Below are positions 45,115-55,414 of a stretch of 64,000 bases of DNA, in pieces. Source of the stretch: Ktedonobacter robiniae (GTDB lineage: Bacteria > Chloroflexota > Ktedonobacteria > Ktedonobacterales > Ktedonobacteraceae). Positions within the stretch are counted from its first letter, which is position 1; the number at the start of each line of letters is the position of its first letter. The notes under the pieces are model-generated. The model searched no databases, was not told the DNA's origin, and was given only the letters and a program-made list of their open reading frames with translations. The translations under genes were made by a program, and so were the position numbers. The stretch lies in NCBI RefSeq assembly GCF_016587375.1, contig NZ_BNJG01000001.1, positions 3,912,001 through 3,976,000 on the forward strand, in the 5' to 3' direction.

Positions 45115-48100
45115 TCGATTCCTCCTCTCCTGGGAGGCGTCCCGGACGAATATTACAGGTAAACGCCTTGGCCTCTTCAATACTCACATTGGGTTCAAGC
45201 ACCATATGAGCCAGGTCATTGGTGATGCTGCCTGTGCTCTTACCCTGGAAGCCCCAGTGGAAGGGCAGGCCAATCTGGTGAATCTGGCGTCCCTGGATGC
45301 GCAGGGGGCGCATTCGGCGTGTCACCATGGCGCGGGCCTCGATCTCGCCGCGTGGCGTACTGACGACCAGCCATTCGCCATGCTTGACGCCGCGTTCAGC
45401 GGCCAATTCAGGACTGAGTTCCGCGAAGAGTGTGGGCTGAAGCGCGTTAAGCCAGGGCATCCAGCGCGTCATGGGACCACTGACATGGTGCTCGGTTAGG
45501 CGATAGGTCGTAATCACGATGGGATAGCGCTCATCGCCAACTGCCGCGAGCGGGTTGCCTGGGCGACCCTTGAAGTACTTGGCGGTTGGATTACTCTGCT
45601 GCTTGTAGAGTTTATTATGCACGGGCGACTCAATCGCCTCGTAATGTGTGGGCAGTGGTCCATCCTTGAGGCCAGAGGGAGCGAAGAGCCAGCCTCGCCC
45701 ATCAGGCTTCATGATAAAGGGATCACTACCGGCAATGGCATCCATCCCCGTGGCGTCAGGGGCCGGAACATAGTCTGGCCGCTTGTTCACAGGAAAGTCG
45801 GGGATATCATAACCGGTCCATTGCTGCTTCTCTTCGTCCCACCAGATGTACTTCTTCCGTTCCGACCAGGGACGCCCCTGGGGATCAGCCGAGGCACGGT
45901 TATAGAGAATACGACGGTTGGCAGGCCAGGCAAAGCCCCATTCCAGGTTGGTGGGACCGCTAGGTGTGCGGGAGGCCGCGCGGTTCCTCCCTGGCTCGGG
46001 ATAAACGCCGCTATAGATCCAGGAGCCACAGGCCGTGCTTCCATCGGCCTTGAGTGCCACAAAATTGGGCACGTGAGGCGCGTTATGTAGCTTATATGCG
46101 CGCTCATCGGCAGGCTCCTCCTCTTTGGCGGGCTTACGTACGTAGTAGCCGTTGATCTCTTTTAAGACGAGCAGGGCATCGGGTTCATCAAGGATGCGCG
46201 AGCCAGGCTCGCGCTCTTCACGCTCATAGTCCCAGAGGAGCGTTTGCAGACCACGATCTCTGGCCTCCTGGCTCTCGGCGTAGAGTTCTCTGAGGCGCTT
46301 GCCCAGGTGATAGGCAAACCAGAGATCCGAGCGCGCATCCCCAGGAGGATCAACGGCCTTATCGCGCCACTGCATCAAGCGTTGGGTATTGGTAAAGGAG
46401 CCTTCCTTCTCGGTAGAGGCGGCGGCAGGCAGTAAGAAGACCTCGGTCTTGATCTGCGTGGGATCTACCGGCCCTGGACCCTTATACCAGAAAGCGGCGC
46501 TCTCCACCTCGTACAGATCGCGCACGACCATCCAGTCAAGCTGCTGCAAGGCTTTACGTTGCAGACGCGCATTGGTGCTGCCCGCGGCTGGATTCTGACC
46601 GAAGAGGATATAGCCCTTAACCTTCCCATCCAGCATGGCATAGGTCGTGGCCAGGTGCGAGTGGTCGCCAGTAATCTTGGGGAGGTAGCGATAGCCGCTA
46701 TCGCTCTCTTGATCAAGGACGGTCTCCTCGCCATACCAGGCGGTGAGCAGGCTCTTGATATAGGCCGGGAAGTTGACCCACCAGCCTGTCTTCTGCCCGG
46801 AAGTGGCAATATACTCCTCCAGCGTATTCTGGGCTGGCACATGCGCCGTACTCGGCTGAGCTCCTTCCAGGCGTTCAGAGGTCTGTGTTTGAGGCATGGC
46901 CGCTGGCTGAGGCATATAGCCTGCCAACAGGTCATACAGTGTCGGGACGTCAGTAGAACCCTGGATAGAGGCATGTCCGCGCAGAGCTAGAATGCCACCT
47001 CCGGGACGCCCAATATTGCCCAGCAGGAGTTGCAGGATGGCTGCCGAGCGAATGATCTGCACGCCCTTGGATTGCTGTGTCCAGCCGACCGCGTAGCAGA
47101 GTGCCGTTGTGCGCTCGCGGCCCGAGTTGTGAATGAGTGCCTGGGCCACCTGGAGCCACTGCTCACGGGGAACGCCGCAGACCTCTTCAACCATCTCAGG
47201 AGTATAGCGCGCGAAGTGGCGACGCATTATCTGGAAGACACAGTTGGGATGTGCAAGTGTGGGATCTTGTAGGGGCTTGCCATGCTCATCGCGTTGGTAG
47301 TCCCAGGATTTCTGGCTGGTGTAGGTCCCACTCTCAGCGTCATAACCGGAGAAGAGTCCATCAAGTTCTTCTGTATCTTGAAAGTCCTCGCGTACCAGCA
47401 TGGCGGCATTGGTATAGTGCTGCACATACTCCTTAAAGTAGGACTCGCTTTCGAGCACATGACGAATCAGCGCGCCCAGGAAGACGATATCGCTACCCGC
47501 GCGAATGGGGAGGTGCAGGTTGGCCAGGGCCGAGGTGCGCGAATAGTGCGGGTCGATATGAATGACCGTCGTACCGCGTTCCTTGGCTTTGACTACATTG
47601 GCGAATGCCACCGGATGAGCCTCCGCCATATTGCTGCCCATGATTAAGATGCAATCGCTCTCAACGAGATTCTGCGGGAATGACGTGGCTCCGCCACGTC
47701 CATATGTTGTACCCAGACCGGGCACAGTCGAGCTGTGTCATATACGGGCCTGGTTCTCAATTGAGACAATGCCCAGGCCGCCGGAGAGGAGCTTCTTGAT
47801 CAGATAATTCTCTTCAACATCCAGCGTTGCCCCGCCCAGAGAGGCGATCCCCTGGGTATGATTGACCTCGCGCCCATCAGCGAGGCGTTCGACAAAGGTC
47901 TCGTCGCGTGTCTGCTTGACCAGTTGCGCGATGCGCTCCATAGCCCAGTCGAGGGAGACCTCTTCCCAGTGATCGCTGTAGGGCGTGCGGTGAAGAACCC
48001 TGGTTAAGCGACTAGGGTTCATGGCGTATTGGAAGGTTGCTGAACCCTTGGGGCAGAGTGTGCCATGATTGATGGGACTTTCGGGGTTGCCCTCGATATC

Positions 48101-48313
48101 AATAACCTTGCCATCTTTGACATATACATTTAAGCCACAGCCGACTGCACAGTAGGGGCAGACACTATGGACAAGCTTGGCGTCGCGGATACGTGGAGCC
48201 TTGCTCAGGCTCTCCTTGCTAAAGGACTTTGTATTTGCGCCAACTTGCAGAAGCTCGGTAAAGGCGGATCGCACCGTCTTTGGCAGAGAAGTATGTTCAT
48301 CCATCTCAATCAT
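45104..48313 (-). CDS. fdhA: Selenocysteine-containing formate dehydrogenase alpha subunit
   Basis: The frame before the UGA (48313-47741, 191 codons) and the frame after it (to 45104) are the same frame; the UGA at 47740-47738 is read as Sec, residue 192. It sits in ENQARI-U-HSSTVPGLGTTYGRGG, the active-site context of FDH-N/H. The N-terminal [4Fe-4S] motif is VCPYCAVGCGL with CPKG downstream; the molybdopterin domains follow to about 1069 residues. It oxidises formate to CO2. No twin-arginine motif is seen before the Fe-S motif, unlike FdnG, so the enzyme may face the cytoplasm. ATG 48304 is an alternative start. Confidence 0.93.
47709..47725 (-). promoter_or_regulatory. Bacterial SECIS-like hairpin
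   Basis: In the mRNA, GUGCCC-GGUCU-GGGUAC forms a 6-bp stem (one G-U pair) with loop GGUCU, 12 nt after the UGA. Loop sequence and distance match the SelB-binding hairpin of E. coli formate dehydrogenase mRNAs (loop with GGUCU, about 11 nt). Confidence 0.8.
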
Positions 48314-48380
48314 CCTTTGAAAAGCACAAAGCTGCTGCCAGTGGATAGCGTGTGAAAAAAGCGTGATGAAAACGGTGTAT

Positions 48381-48427
48381 AACCAGAGCTATGTTCTTTC
48401 TATACGGATTGTAACATAGCTCTGGTT
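48381..48427. terminator. Hairpin between transporter and formate dehydrogenase genes
   Basis: AACCAGAGCTATGTT paired perfectly with AACATAGCTCTGGTT around a 17-nt loop. It may end or attenuate transcription arriving from the upstream transporter gene. Confidence 0.6.
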
Positions 48428-48465
48428 TCGTAACCAGGAAAAAGTCACCTGAATATACCTGCTTA

Positions 48466-49710
48466 TTAGTTGCCAGTGCTCGGAGCAATCGTTTGAGCCT
48501 GGCGGCGTGCCAGCACCTGAGCCAGCAGTGGCAAGGCACAACTGACAAGCATCAGTCCCGCCAGGATAAAGAGTGTCGTCTTATAGTCGATGCTGGCAAT
48601 CAGTAAGGGCCCAACGATACCGCCCGCACTCCAGGCGGTCAGCATCGCGCCATAGATCGTGCCAGAATTTTTCGAGCCAAAGAAGTCCGCCGCGAAGGCA
48701 GGCATGGTGCCGAAGCCTCCACCATAGCAGAGACCGATGAGTGAGGCTGGGATAAACAGGAGCGCGATGGCTCCGATAAAGGGTGTCGCCAGGAAGGCCA
48801 GAACCTGGACCAGGAAGATAACCAGGAAGGTATATGGGCGTCCAAGCGCGTCGGAGAGCCAGCCCCAGAAGAGCCGTCCCGCCCCATTAAAGATCGAGAT
48901 GGTAATCACCAGGGTCGAGGCGACACCCGCGCTCACGCCAGTAAACTTCTGTGCCAGGGGAGAGGCTACAGATATGAGCGCTGCTCCCGCGGTCACATTG
49001 AGGGCGAGAATGAGCCAGAGCAAGTACCAGCGTGGCGAGCGCAGGGCCTCGCCCAGGGTATAGTTGCGGGCGCTTCCCTCTTCCTGTTGTTTCAATGTGG
49101 GAGTCCAACCGGCGGGAGCATAACCCTCAGAGGCGGTACGAAAGAACTGTGCTGCTACAACCACGATGATACAGTAGGCGATGCCCAGAATGATAAAAGT
49201 CGTGTTGAGTTTATACGCTGGAAGCAAGAGGTTCGCGGCGATCGGGCCAGTCAGCGCGGCCCCCGCGCCAAAGCCCGCGACCGCCAGCCCTGTAATAAAG
49301 CCGCGCCGATCAGGGAACCACTTGATGAGCATCGCGAGCGCCACGATATAGCCCAGACCCAGACCAATACCACCGATAATACCGTAGGTGAGGTAGAGTA
49401 GATAGATGTTTGGCGATGCAAACGCCGCGAGTAGAACACCTATGCCATACAGAATTCCTCCCACTGTTGCGATGGCACGTGGCCCAAAACGGCTATTCAA
49501 ATAACCACCAAAACCGGCGGTAATACCCAGGGCCAGGAGGGTGATACTGAAGGTCAGATTGGCCTGGGCCTGTGAGACCTTGTAGAGACTGATTACAGGC
49601 TTGAGGAAGACGCTCCAGGCATAGACTGCTCCTAACGCTAACTGCATACAAAAGGCTGCGATGGCGATGGTCCAGCGGTTGATGCCGGTACCGGGTGCGG
49701 TATGACTCAT
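48466..49710 (-). CDS. OFA-family MFS transporter (oxalate/formate antiporter type)
   Basis: 414 residues from ATG 49710 (MSHTAPGTG). Twelve helices. The N-terminal WTIAIAAFCMQLALGAVYAW, VFLKP and the loop KWFPDRRGFITGLAVAGFGAG are typical of the OFA family. It lies 150 bp upstream of the formate dehydrogenase genes on the same strand, so formate or oxalate transport is likely, though substrates of this family vary. Confidence 0.85.
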   Translation of the reverse strand: MSHTAPGTGINRWTIAIAAFCMQLALGAVYAWSVFLKPVISLYKVSQAQANLTFSITLLALGITAGFGGYLNSRFGPRAIATVGGILYGIGVLLAAFASPNIYLLYLTYGIIGGIGLGLGYIVALAMLIKWFPDRRGFITGLAVAGFGAGAALTGPIAANLLLPAYKLNTTFIILGIAYCIIVVVAAQFFRTASEGYAPAGWTPTLKQQEEGSARNYTLGEALRSPRWYLLWLILALNVTAGAALISVASPLAQKFTGVSAGVASTLVITISIFNGAGRLFWGWLSDALGRPYTFLVIFLVQVLAFLATPFIGAIALLFIPASLIGLCYGGGFGTMPAFAADFFGSKNSGTIYGAMLTAWSAGGIVGPLLIASIDYKTTLFILAGLMLVSCALPLLAQVLARRQAQTIAPSTGN

Positions 49711-49942
49711 TGAATACTCCTTTGTAGAAACAAATTGAGCATGCCGAGAATATATGGTAGAGACGTTAAGCAAGCACACATGTCCGCTACAAGATGCGAG
49801 CAGGAGTGCCTATGCTTGAACGGTCTCAATGCCATCGATGAAGATGCAAAAGTGCGTGTGCAACCATAAGGCGCATCGAGAACGGTTTCCGGGTCAGGAG
49901 CCGCACTATATTTGGAATGCGGCACTCTTTTGGCAGCGTTGC

Positions 49943-50260
49943 CTAAATCTTCGCATTTTTTCGGACAAATGTGTATAGTACTTCGGTACCAATGACACGC
50001 AGAGAAGAATGAAGAAACATAAACTCTTCAATTGCCGCTAGAGCAAGCGTATATGATGGGAATCTAGTTTTGTTTTCTAATAATTCTAAGGTTTCTAAGT
50101 GTTCCTTCACCTTGCTAAACAAATTCTTATACGTTATACTAGCGACAAATTGATATAAAGAGATACGGCCGATTCCGGCGTTAGATAGTTTTGGTAGTTT
50201 TTTAGCCCGTTTAGTAAGCACAATAAGCACAGTAATCACAGCGATCACAGAGTCAATCAC
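49943..50260 (-). CDS. Doubtful small ORF upstream of ftsH
   Basis: 105 codons, no clear ribosome site. The first dozen codons come from a repetitive CACAG tract. A helix-rich C-terminal part (LENKTRFPSYTLALAAIEEF) looks protein-like, but no family is recognised. The region 49711-50286 otherwise holds no gene. Confidence 0.3.
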   Translation of the reverse strand: MIDSVIAVITVLIVLTKRAKKLPKLSNAGIGRISLYQFVASITYKNLFSKVKEHLETLELLENKTRFPSYTLALAAIEEFMFLHSSLRVIGTEVLYTFVRKNAKI

Positions 50261-50262
50261 AG
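50219..50262. repeat. Spaced CACAG repeats upstream of ftsH
   Basis: CACA(G) occurs at 50219, 50228, 50237, 50246 and 50258, i.e. steps of 9, 9, 9 and 12 bp, within 70 bp of the ftsH start. Possible binding array for a regulator, or a simple microsatellite. Confidence 0.4.
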
Positions 50263-50286
50263 AGTATAGAAGGGTCTAGCGTCTGC

Positions 50287-52137
50287 ATGGAAATGCCTCC
50301 AAAGAATAACCGCGAAACGAGAAAATCAAACCCACAAAGTTCAGCCCAGAAGGCAGCACGAAAGAAGAATGCCATCTTGCGTTATAGCCTGGCGGGTTCG
50401 TTAATTGTTGTCGGTATTATCTTGTTAGGAGTGGCGCTGGCACGCCTGGCTGGTGTTAGCTTTGGTGCGTCAACCGTCCAAGAGAAACCGATTAGCGCCG
50501 TATTGACCATGGCGCAGCAGCATAAGCTGAAGTCGGTCTCGCTTAGTGGCAATGACGTTACCGCGACAGCCGCTGATGGCACACAGATCCACGCGGTCAA
50601 AGAAGAGGGTCAGCCTGTCACGCCTTTCTTTACCCAAAATGGCGTCACGGTTGATGTTCAGGATCCGCAGAGTGGTCAGTGGGTGCAGGGACTTGAGGCT
50701 CTGGTGTTGATTCTCCTGGTTGTTGGTTCCATGGTGTTCTTCATGCGCCGCAGTGGTGGTATGGGTGGTCAGGCAGCTCCCTTTGCACGCTCGAAGGCGA
50801 AACGTTTTAGCGAGTCTCGTCCGTCGATCCTCTTCAAGGATGTCGCTGGCGTTGAAGAGGCCAAGATGGAGCTGCAAGAGATTGTAGAATTCCTCAAGCA
50901 TCCTGCCCGCTTTACTCAGATGGGTGCGCGTACCCCGAAGGGCGTCTTGCTGGTTGGTGCTCCAGGCACAGGTAAAACGCTTATTTCGCGAGCGGTCGCC
51001 GGCGAGGCTGGAGTCTCTTTCTACAGCGTCAGCGGTTCTGAGTTCGTTGAGATGTTTGTTGGTGTAGGTGCGGCGCGTGTACGCGACCTCTTCAAAGAGG
51101 CCAAAGACCATTCCCCATGTATCATCTTCATTGACGAGATCGACGCCGTTGGTCGCCAGCGTACCAATTCAGGTATGACCGGCAATGATGAGCGTGAGCA
51201 GACCCTGAACCAGTTGCTTGTTGAGATGGATGGCTTTGATAAAGAGACCAACATTGTGGTGATTGCTGCCACGAACCGCCCTGATGTGCTTGATCCCGCG
51301 CTGCTGCGTCCTGGCCGCTTTGACCGTCGTGTGATGCTTGATAAGCCTGACATTCGTGGCCGCCTGGCGATCCTGAATGTGCATGCCAAGGGCAAGCCCA
51401 TGGCGCAGGGCGTCCTGATGGAAGACCTGGCACGCCAGACCGCTGGCTTCTCTGGTGCCGACCTGGCGAACCTCTTGAACGAGGCCGCTCTTCTCGCCGC
51501 GCGTAATGGCCTGACCGAGATTCAGAAGCCCCATCTTGATGAGTCCATTCTGCGTGTGATGGCTGGTCCTGAGCGTAAGAGCCGTGTGATCACCGAGGCT
51601 GAGAAATCCATCATTGCGTACCACGAGGTTGGACACGCCATCGTTATGCGCTCGGTCCCAGGTGCGGACCCCGTGCAGAAGGTTTCCGCCATCGCTCGTG
51701 GCATGGCCCTGGGTATTACGGTTCAGGCCCCTGCCGAGGATCGCTACCTCTTGCGCCGTTCGGAATTGCTTGCTAAGATGGCAGGTGCCATGGGTGGACG
51801 TGCCGCTGAAGAGATTATCTTCGGTGATATCACCACCGGTGCGAGCCAGGATATTGAGTATGTAACCGGTATCGCGCGGCGCATGGTCTGTGAATTTGGC
51901 ATGACGCCTCTGGGCAATGTAGCGCTCAAGGCTGATGCCGATGGCACAAGCCCATTTAGCGCCGAGACCGCAGCCAAGATCGACGCCGAGGTCTCCATGC
52001 TGGTCAACCAGGCCTATGCTACAGCGCTCGACATCCTGCGCGAGAAGAAAGAGAAGTTGATCGAGATCTCAGAGCACCTGATCCAGGTTGAGACCATCGA
52101 TGGTGCGGAACTGGACTCGATGTTATTCGCCGCATAA
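50287..52137 (+). CDS. ftsH: ATP-dependent membrane metalloprotease FtsH
   Basis: 616 residues. Two membrane helices (about 32-55 and 138-155) flank a short extracytoplasmic domain. AAA+ domain: GAPGTGKT (about 223), FIDEIDAVGRQR, second-region-of-homology RPGRFDRRV. M41 peptidase: zinc motif HEVGH (about 445) and downstream Asp in the DITTGASQD region. It degrades misfolded or regulatory membrane proteins. It is followed 10 bp later by thpR on the same transcript. Confidence 0.95.
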   Translation: MEMPPKNNRETRKSNPQSSAQKAARKKNAILRYSLAGSLIVVGIILLGVALARLAGVSFGASTVQEKPISAVLTMAQQHKLKSVSLSGNDVTATAADGTQIHAVKEEGQPVTPFFTQNGVTVDVQDPQSGQWVQGLEALVLILLVVGSMVFFMRRSGGMGGQAAPFARSKAKRFSESRPSILFKDVAGVEEAKMELQEIVEFLKHPARFTQMGARTPKGVLLVGAPGTGKTLISRAVAGEAGVSFYSVSGSEFVEMFVGVGAARVRDLFKEAKDHSPCIIFIDEIDAVGRQRTNSGMTGNDEREQTLNQLLVEMDGFDKETNIVVIAATNRPDVLDPALLRPGRFDRRVMLDKPDIRGRLAILNVHAKGKPMAQGVLMEDLARQTAGFSGADLANLLNEAALLAARNGLTEIQKPHLDESILRVMAGPERKSRVITEAEKSIIAYHEVGHAIVMRSVPGADPVQKVSAIARGMALGITVQAPAEDRYLLRRSELLAKMAGAMGGRAAEEIIFGDITTGASQDIEYVTGIARRMVCEFGMTPLGNVALKADADGTSPFSAETAAKIDAEVSMLVNQAYATALDILREKKEKLIEISEHLIQVETIDGAELDSMLFAA

Positions 52138-52147
52138 TCAGGATTAT

Positions 52148-52725
52148 ATGACACGAACATTCATTGCCCTTGAAATGAATGATGCTCAGCAGCGCCACCT
52201 GTCGGAGGTAATCCGGCAGGTGGCGCTGTCTTTTCCCGGCATTCGCTGGGTCAATCCCGAGAGCATCCACCTGACCTTAGCCTTCCTGGGAGAGCTTGAT
52301 GACGAGCGCCTGGAGAAGGCGATTGAGGCCGCACAGGAAGCTGCCCAGCAGGCGGTACCATTCAGTTACCGTTTGACGCAATTAGGGGCCTTTGGCCCCC
52401 TCACGCTCCCCGCGTCATCTGGATGGGGATTGAGGAGCCAACGGGCAAACTTGAGCGCGTCTACCGGGCGCTGAACCGCGAACTCCGCGCGCAGCGCTTT
52501 GAAGTGGAACGGCGGCCCTTCTCGCCACACTTGACGCTAGCGCGTGTCAAGACGCCCCTTGATCCTGTTGCGCAGCAGGACTTGCAAGCCTTGTTACAGA
52601 GCAAGCAACAGGGCCTGACCACGAATGAAGCGTACGCGATTACAAGCCTGCACGTCATGAAAAGCGAGCTCTCACGTGGTGGCGCGCAGTATACCCTCCT
52701 GAGAGAGTGCCAGTTTCAGCGTTAG
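52148..52725 (+). CDS. thpR: RNA 2',3'-cyclic phosphodiesterase ThpR, frameshifted
   Basis: Frame 1 gives MTRTFIALEMND to GAFGPLTLP with the first catalytic HLTL (SIHLTLAFLG). Frame 2 gives RVIWMGIEEPTGKL onward with the second, SPHLTLARV. One extra C in the CCCC run near 52410 restores a protein of 192 residues, the normal length. Both HxTx motifs survive. Two-histidine phosphoesterase/ligT family. The break is either a young pseudogene mutation or a consensus error. Confidence 0.8.
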
Positions 52726-52728
52726 GGC

Positions 52729-52848
52729 TATGATGCGCTACTTACGTACGTGCACACTGGTCGACATGGTGAAGGATGGCAGGCGTTTCGTTGGGGCTCA
52801 TCGATCACGCATGAACCACGTAGGCGCGCGCGTAAGTAGCGCATCATA
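52729..52848. repeat. 18-bp inverted repeat separated by 84 bp
   Basis: TATGATGCGCTACTTACG and its perfect complement, with further inner pairing TACGTG/CACGTA. It separates thpR from the convergent MFS gene, whose stop codon lies in the right arm. Probably a bidirectional terminator enlarged by an insertion. Confidence 0.55.
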
Positions 52849-54061
52849 CTTCACGGAGACGCGTAAAACCCATTACGCTGGTGGCGGCGATGATAAGGCC
52901 GCAGGTGGCGATGGCCTGGGGAACAGTGAGATAGGCATAGAGCAGAGCCGCCAGCATAGGACCGAGAATGCTGCCCAGCGAGGAGGTCATGTCGTAGAGG
53001 CTGTAGACTTTGCCGATATGCTGTGAGGGCAGCTCGGTCTGCATCATAATCGCCAAAGGAATGTCTCCCATTGGTCCACCGGTCGCCGCCAGGGCCGCGC
53101 CAAACATGGCCATTGCCAGGCTGGGCTGGCTGATCATCAGGATGAAACCACCGCCAACGATGAGGCGCCCAAGCAGCATAACTCTCACTGGGCGCCGTAA
53201 GGGCAGACTCCCAATAAGAAGATTGCTGACGACATTTCCCGCTCCGTAGGCGGCAACAATCAAGCCGTAGGCGCTGACTGTCCCTTTGAGCACCTGTGAG
53301 GCGAAGAGCGGGATGCCGATGATGAAGCCTGCGCTCCAGGCCATTGAGATGAAACCACTGGCAAAGATGGTCCAGGCGATAGGCCTATGCCCACGAATGG
53401 CCTGGAGTGCCTTCCGGATATCCAATACAAGGCCGCCCAGACCTTTGCTTGTGTGCTGCGTGCTCTCTGAGGCTTTCCAGGCGAAGTGACGACCCATAAG
53501 CAAGATGGCTCCCGCTGAAATGAGAAAGCTGAAGGCGTCTATGGTAAAAAACTGGCTTAACGGGAGAAACGTGATTAGAAGTGCCGCCAGGCTGGGGCCA
53601 AACGTACGTGCCAGGCGTCGCGTGATATCCATCAGGCCATTTGTGGCCTGGAGCATTACTTTGTCTGGGACCAGGGCGGGAAGGCTTGCCTGTAGGGCAG
53701 GGTTAAAGAAGGCTCCCAGGCTGCCTACCAGTATCGCCACGAGTGTAAGTTCCCAGAGCGCAAGTGGACCGTAGAGTGCCAGGAGCGGAAGTGTGCCCAC
53801 AGCCAGGGCACGCAGAATGTCAACTGTGAGCATCGTATAACGGCGATTCCAGCGATCCGCATAAATGCCTCCTAAGATCCCGAATAGCAGCGCTGCCGCC
53901 GCTTCTACGCCTGCAATGAAGATACCTCCCTGACTGCCAGCAATTTTGATAGCTAGCCAGAGCATCGCGATTTGATAGAAGAAATCTCCCATTGCTGAGA
54001 GCACCTGCCCCGACCAGAGCAGAGCCAGGTGAGGAAGTCGTAAGACTCGAAGAAAACGCAT
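52844..54061 (-). CDS. MFS exporter
   Basis: 405 residues from ATG 54061 (MRFLRVLRLPHLALLWSGQ). Twelve helices with the enterobactin-exporter-like/MFS_3 layout: QVLSAMGDFFYQIAM, GGIYADRWNRR between helices 2 and 3, and QATNGLMDITRRLARTFGP. Probably a drug or metabolite efflux pump. It is divergent from the LysR-type gene, which may regulate it. Confidence 0.8.
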   Translation of the reverse strand: MRFLRVLRLPHLALLWSGQVLSAMGDFFYQIAMLWLAIKIAGSQGGIFIAGVEAAAALLFGILGGIYADRWNRRYTMLTVDILRALAVGTLPLLALYGPLALWELTLVAILVGSLGAFFNPALQASLPALVPDKVMLQATNGLMDITRRLARTFGPSLAALLITFLPLSQFFTIDAFSFLISAGAILLMGRHFAWKASESTQHTSKGLGGLVLDIRKALQAIRGHRPIAWTIFASGFISMAWSAGFIIGIPLFASQVLKGTVSAYGLIVAAYGAGNVVSNLLIGSLPLRRPVRVMLLGRLIVGGGFILMISQPSLAMAMFGAALAATGGPMGDIPLAIMMQTELPSQHIGKVYSLYDMTSSLGSILGPMLAALLYAYLTVPQAIATCGLIIAATSVMGFTRLREV

Positions 54062-54181
54062 GGCAATATATCTATCCTTGATTGTGATGTGCAAAGTATA
54101 GTGCGCGCGTATGATATTATTCAATCTGATAGCGATAATACCTGCTATCGAATTTTTCTATGGCTGAAGTGGGCTTGCAAG

Positions 54182-55117
54182 ATGGATTATGAGCAGCTAC
54201 TTACCTTTGAGCGCATTGTACGCGAGGGCAGTTTTAGCAAAGCGGCCCGTTCGCTTAATATTGCCCAACCAACAATTAGCGCCCGTATCCAGGCCCTGGA
54301 AGCAGCGGTTGGCGGAGCGCTTTTTCGCCGAGGGGGGCGCTCAGTTTCCTTAACTGAGCGGGGAGCGAGTTTTCTTCCCTATGCCCAGCAAGCCCTGACG
54401 ATTCTTGCTGAAGGCGTAGAGACGGCGCGCTTGACGCAATCGGGGCAACGAGGACGCGTCACACTCGCGACAATGCAATCGCTCTCGGGAAGCTTTCTGG
54501 GTTCGGCCATTGCCAGTTTTTATCGTGCTCATCCGCAGGTTGACCTCGCTGTGCATATCGCTCATAGCCATGAGATCATCGCGATGCTCATCGATGGTAT
54601 CGTAAAGCTAGGGCTGATTGGCTATCCCTTTCACAATCATAATCTGCGCATCCTCTTGCGGCTACGCGAATCCCTGGACCTGATATTGCCGGTGACGCAT
54701 CCATTGGCGAGTCAGAAAGAGGTAACAATCGAACAATTACAGCGTGCTGGTTCACCCTTCTTATTTGCAAAGTGGAATGCGTCTATTGATATGCTGATGC
54801 AACAAGTTGCCGTTCCTGGTCAGCCCATGCTGGAGGTGCCTTTCAATGCAGCACGTCATCTGCTGTTAGAGGGCATTGGAATAGCATTCCTTACGCGTGC
54901 TTCAGTAGAGGAGGAGCTGCGCACTGAGCGCCTTGTTTCTATGCGTGTGAGTGATGGACCAGCTTTATATCGCGAGAGTGCGCTGGTATGCCTGGCGCAT
55001 GATGAGCCACCTTCGGCAGCAGTGCGAGACTTTGTACGTACTCTAACTGCCGAGGCTGCGAACTCCTCCGCCTTTAGCGCTATCCATCAGGATAAGAAGC
55101 TATGGTCTGAAGCGTGA
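54182..55117 (+). CDS. LysR-family transcriptional regulator
   Basis: 311 residues from ATG 54182 (MDYEQLLTFERIVREGSFS). The N-terminal winged helix is typical: SKAARSLNIAQPTISARIQALE, then GGALFRRGGRSVSLTERG. The C-terminal effector-binding domain covers about 90-300. A longer frame from 54089 lacks a ribosome site. By the usual LysR arrangement it probably controls the divergent MFS gene; the ilv operon downstream is another candidate. Confidence 0.9.
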   Translation: MDYEQLLTFERIVREGSFSKAARSLNIAQPTISARIQALEAAVGGALFRRGGRSVSLTERGASFLPYAQQALTILAEGVETARLTQSGQRGRVTLATMQSLSGSFLGSAIASFYRAHPQVDLAVHIAHSHEIIAMLIDGIVKLGLIGYPFHNHNLRILLRLRESLDLILPVTHPLASQKEVTIEQLQRAGSPFLFAKWNASIDMLMQQVAVPGQPMLEVPFNAARHLLLEGIGIAFLTRASVEEELRTERLVSMRVSDGPALYRESALVCLAHDEPPSAAVRDFVRTLTAEAANSSAFSAIHQDKKLWSEA

Positions 55118-55228
55118 AATTTTTGTGTGTCCACCTTGAGCTATGGGCAATCTATCTGTATGATTGGTCTTTGGACTGTGCAATCTATCTATACTGTGTA
55201 GGGGGCCTGGAAATGACATGGAAGGGGG

Positions 55229-55257
55229 TTGACAAGAGTTAGTAGTTAGGGTATCCT
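55229..55257 (+). promoter_or_regulatory. Sigma-70-type promoter of the ilv operon leader
   Basis: TTGACA (55229-55234), 17-bp spacer, TATCCT (55252-55257). It implies an untranslated or attenuated leader of about 600 nt before ilvB. Confidence 0.75.
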
Positions 55258-55414
55258 CCACAATAAGTAAATGACACAGGTCACACGCACTGGCGAGGTT
55301 GCTATGCGCAGTGACTTTACTGTGTGCGTTATTGTTACACGAGACGTTGCTATTGGCAGGCATGGCCTTGCTAAAGATGTACAAACTTTGTAAAAGCGAA
55401 GCGGAGAGAAGATA

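Noticed and set aside
45104..47725. Separate 873-residue dehydrogenase starting after a stop
   Set aside because: The apparent stop is a UGA in the selenocysteine context with a SECIS-like hairpin; both parts share one frame.
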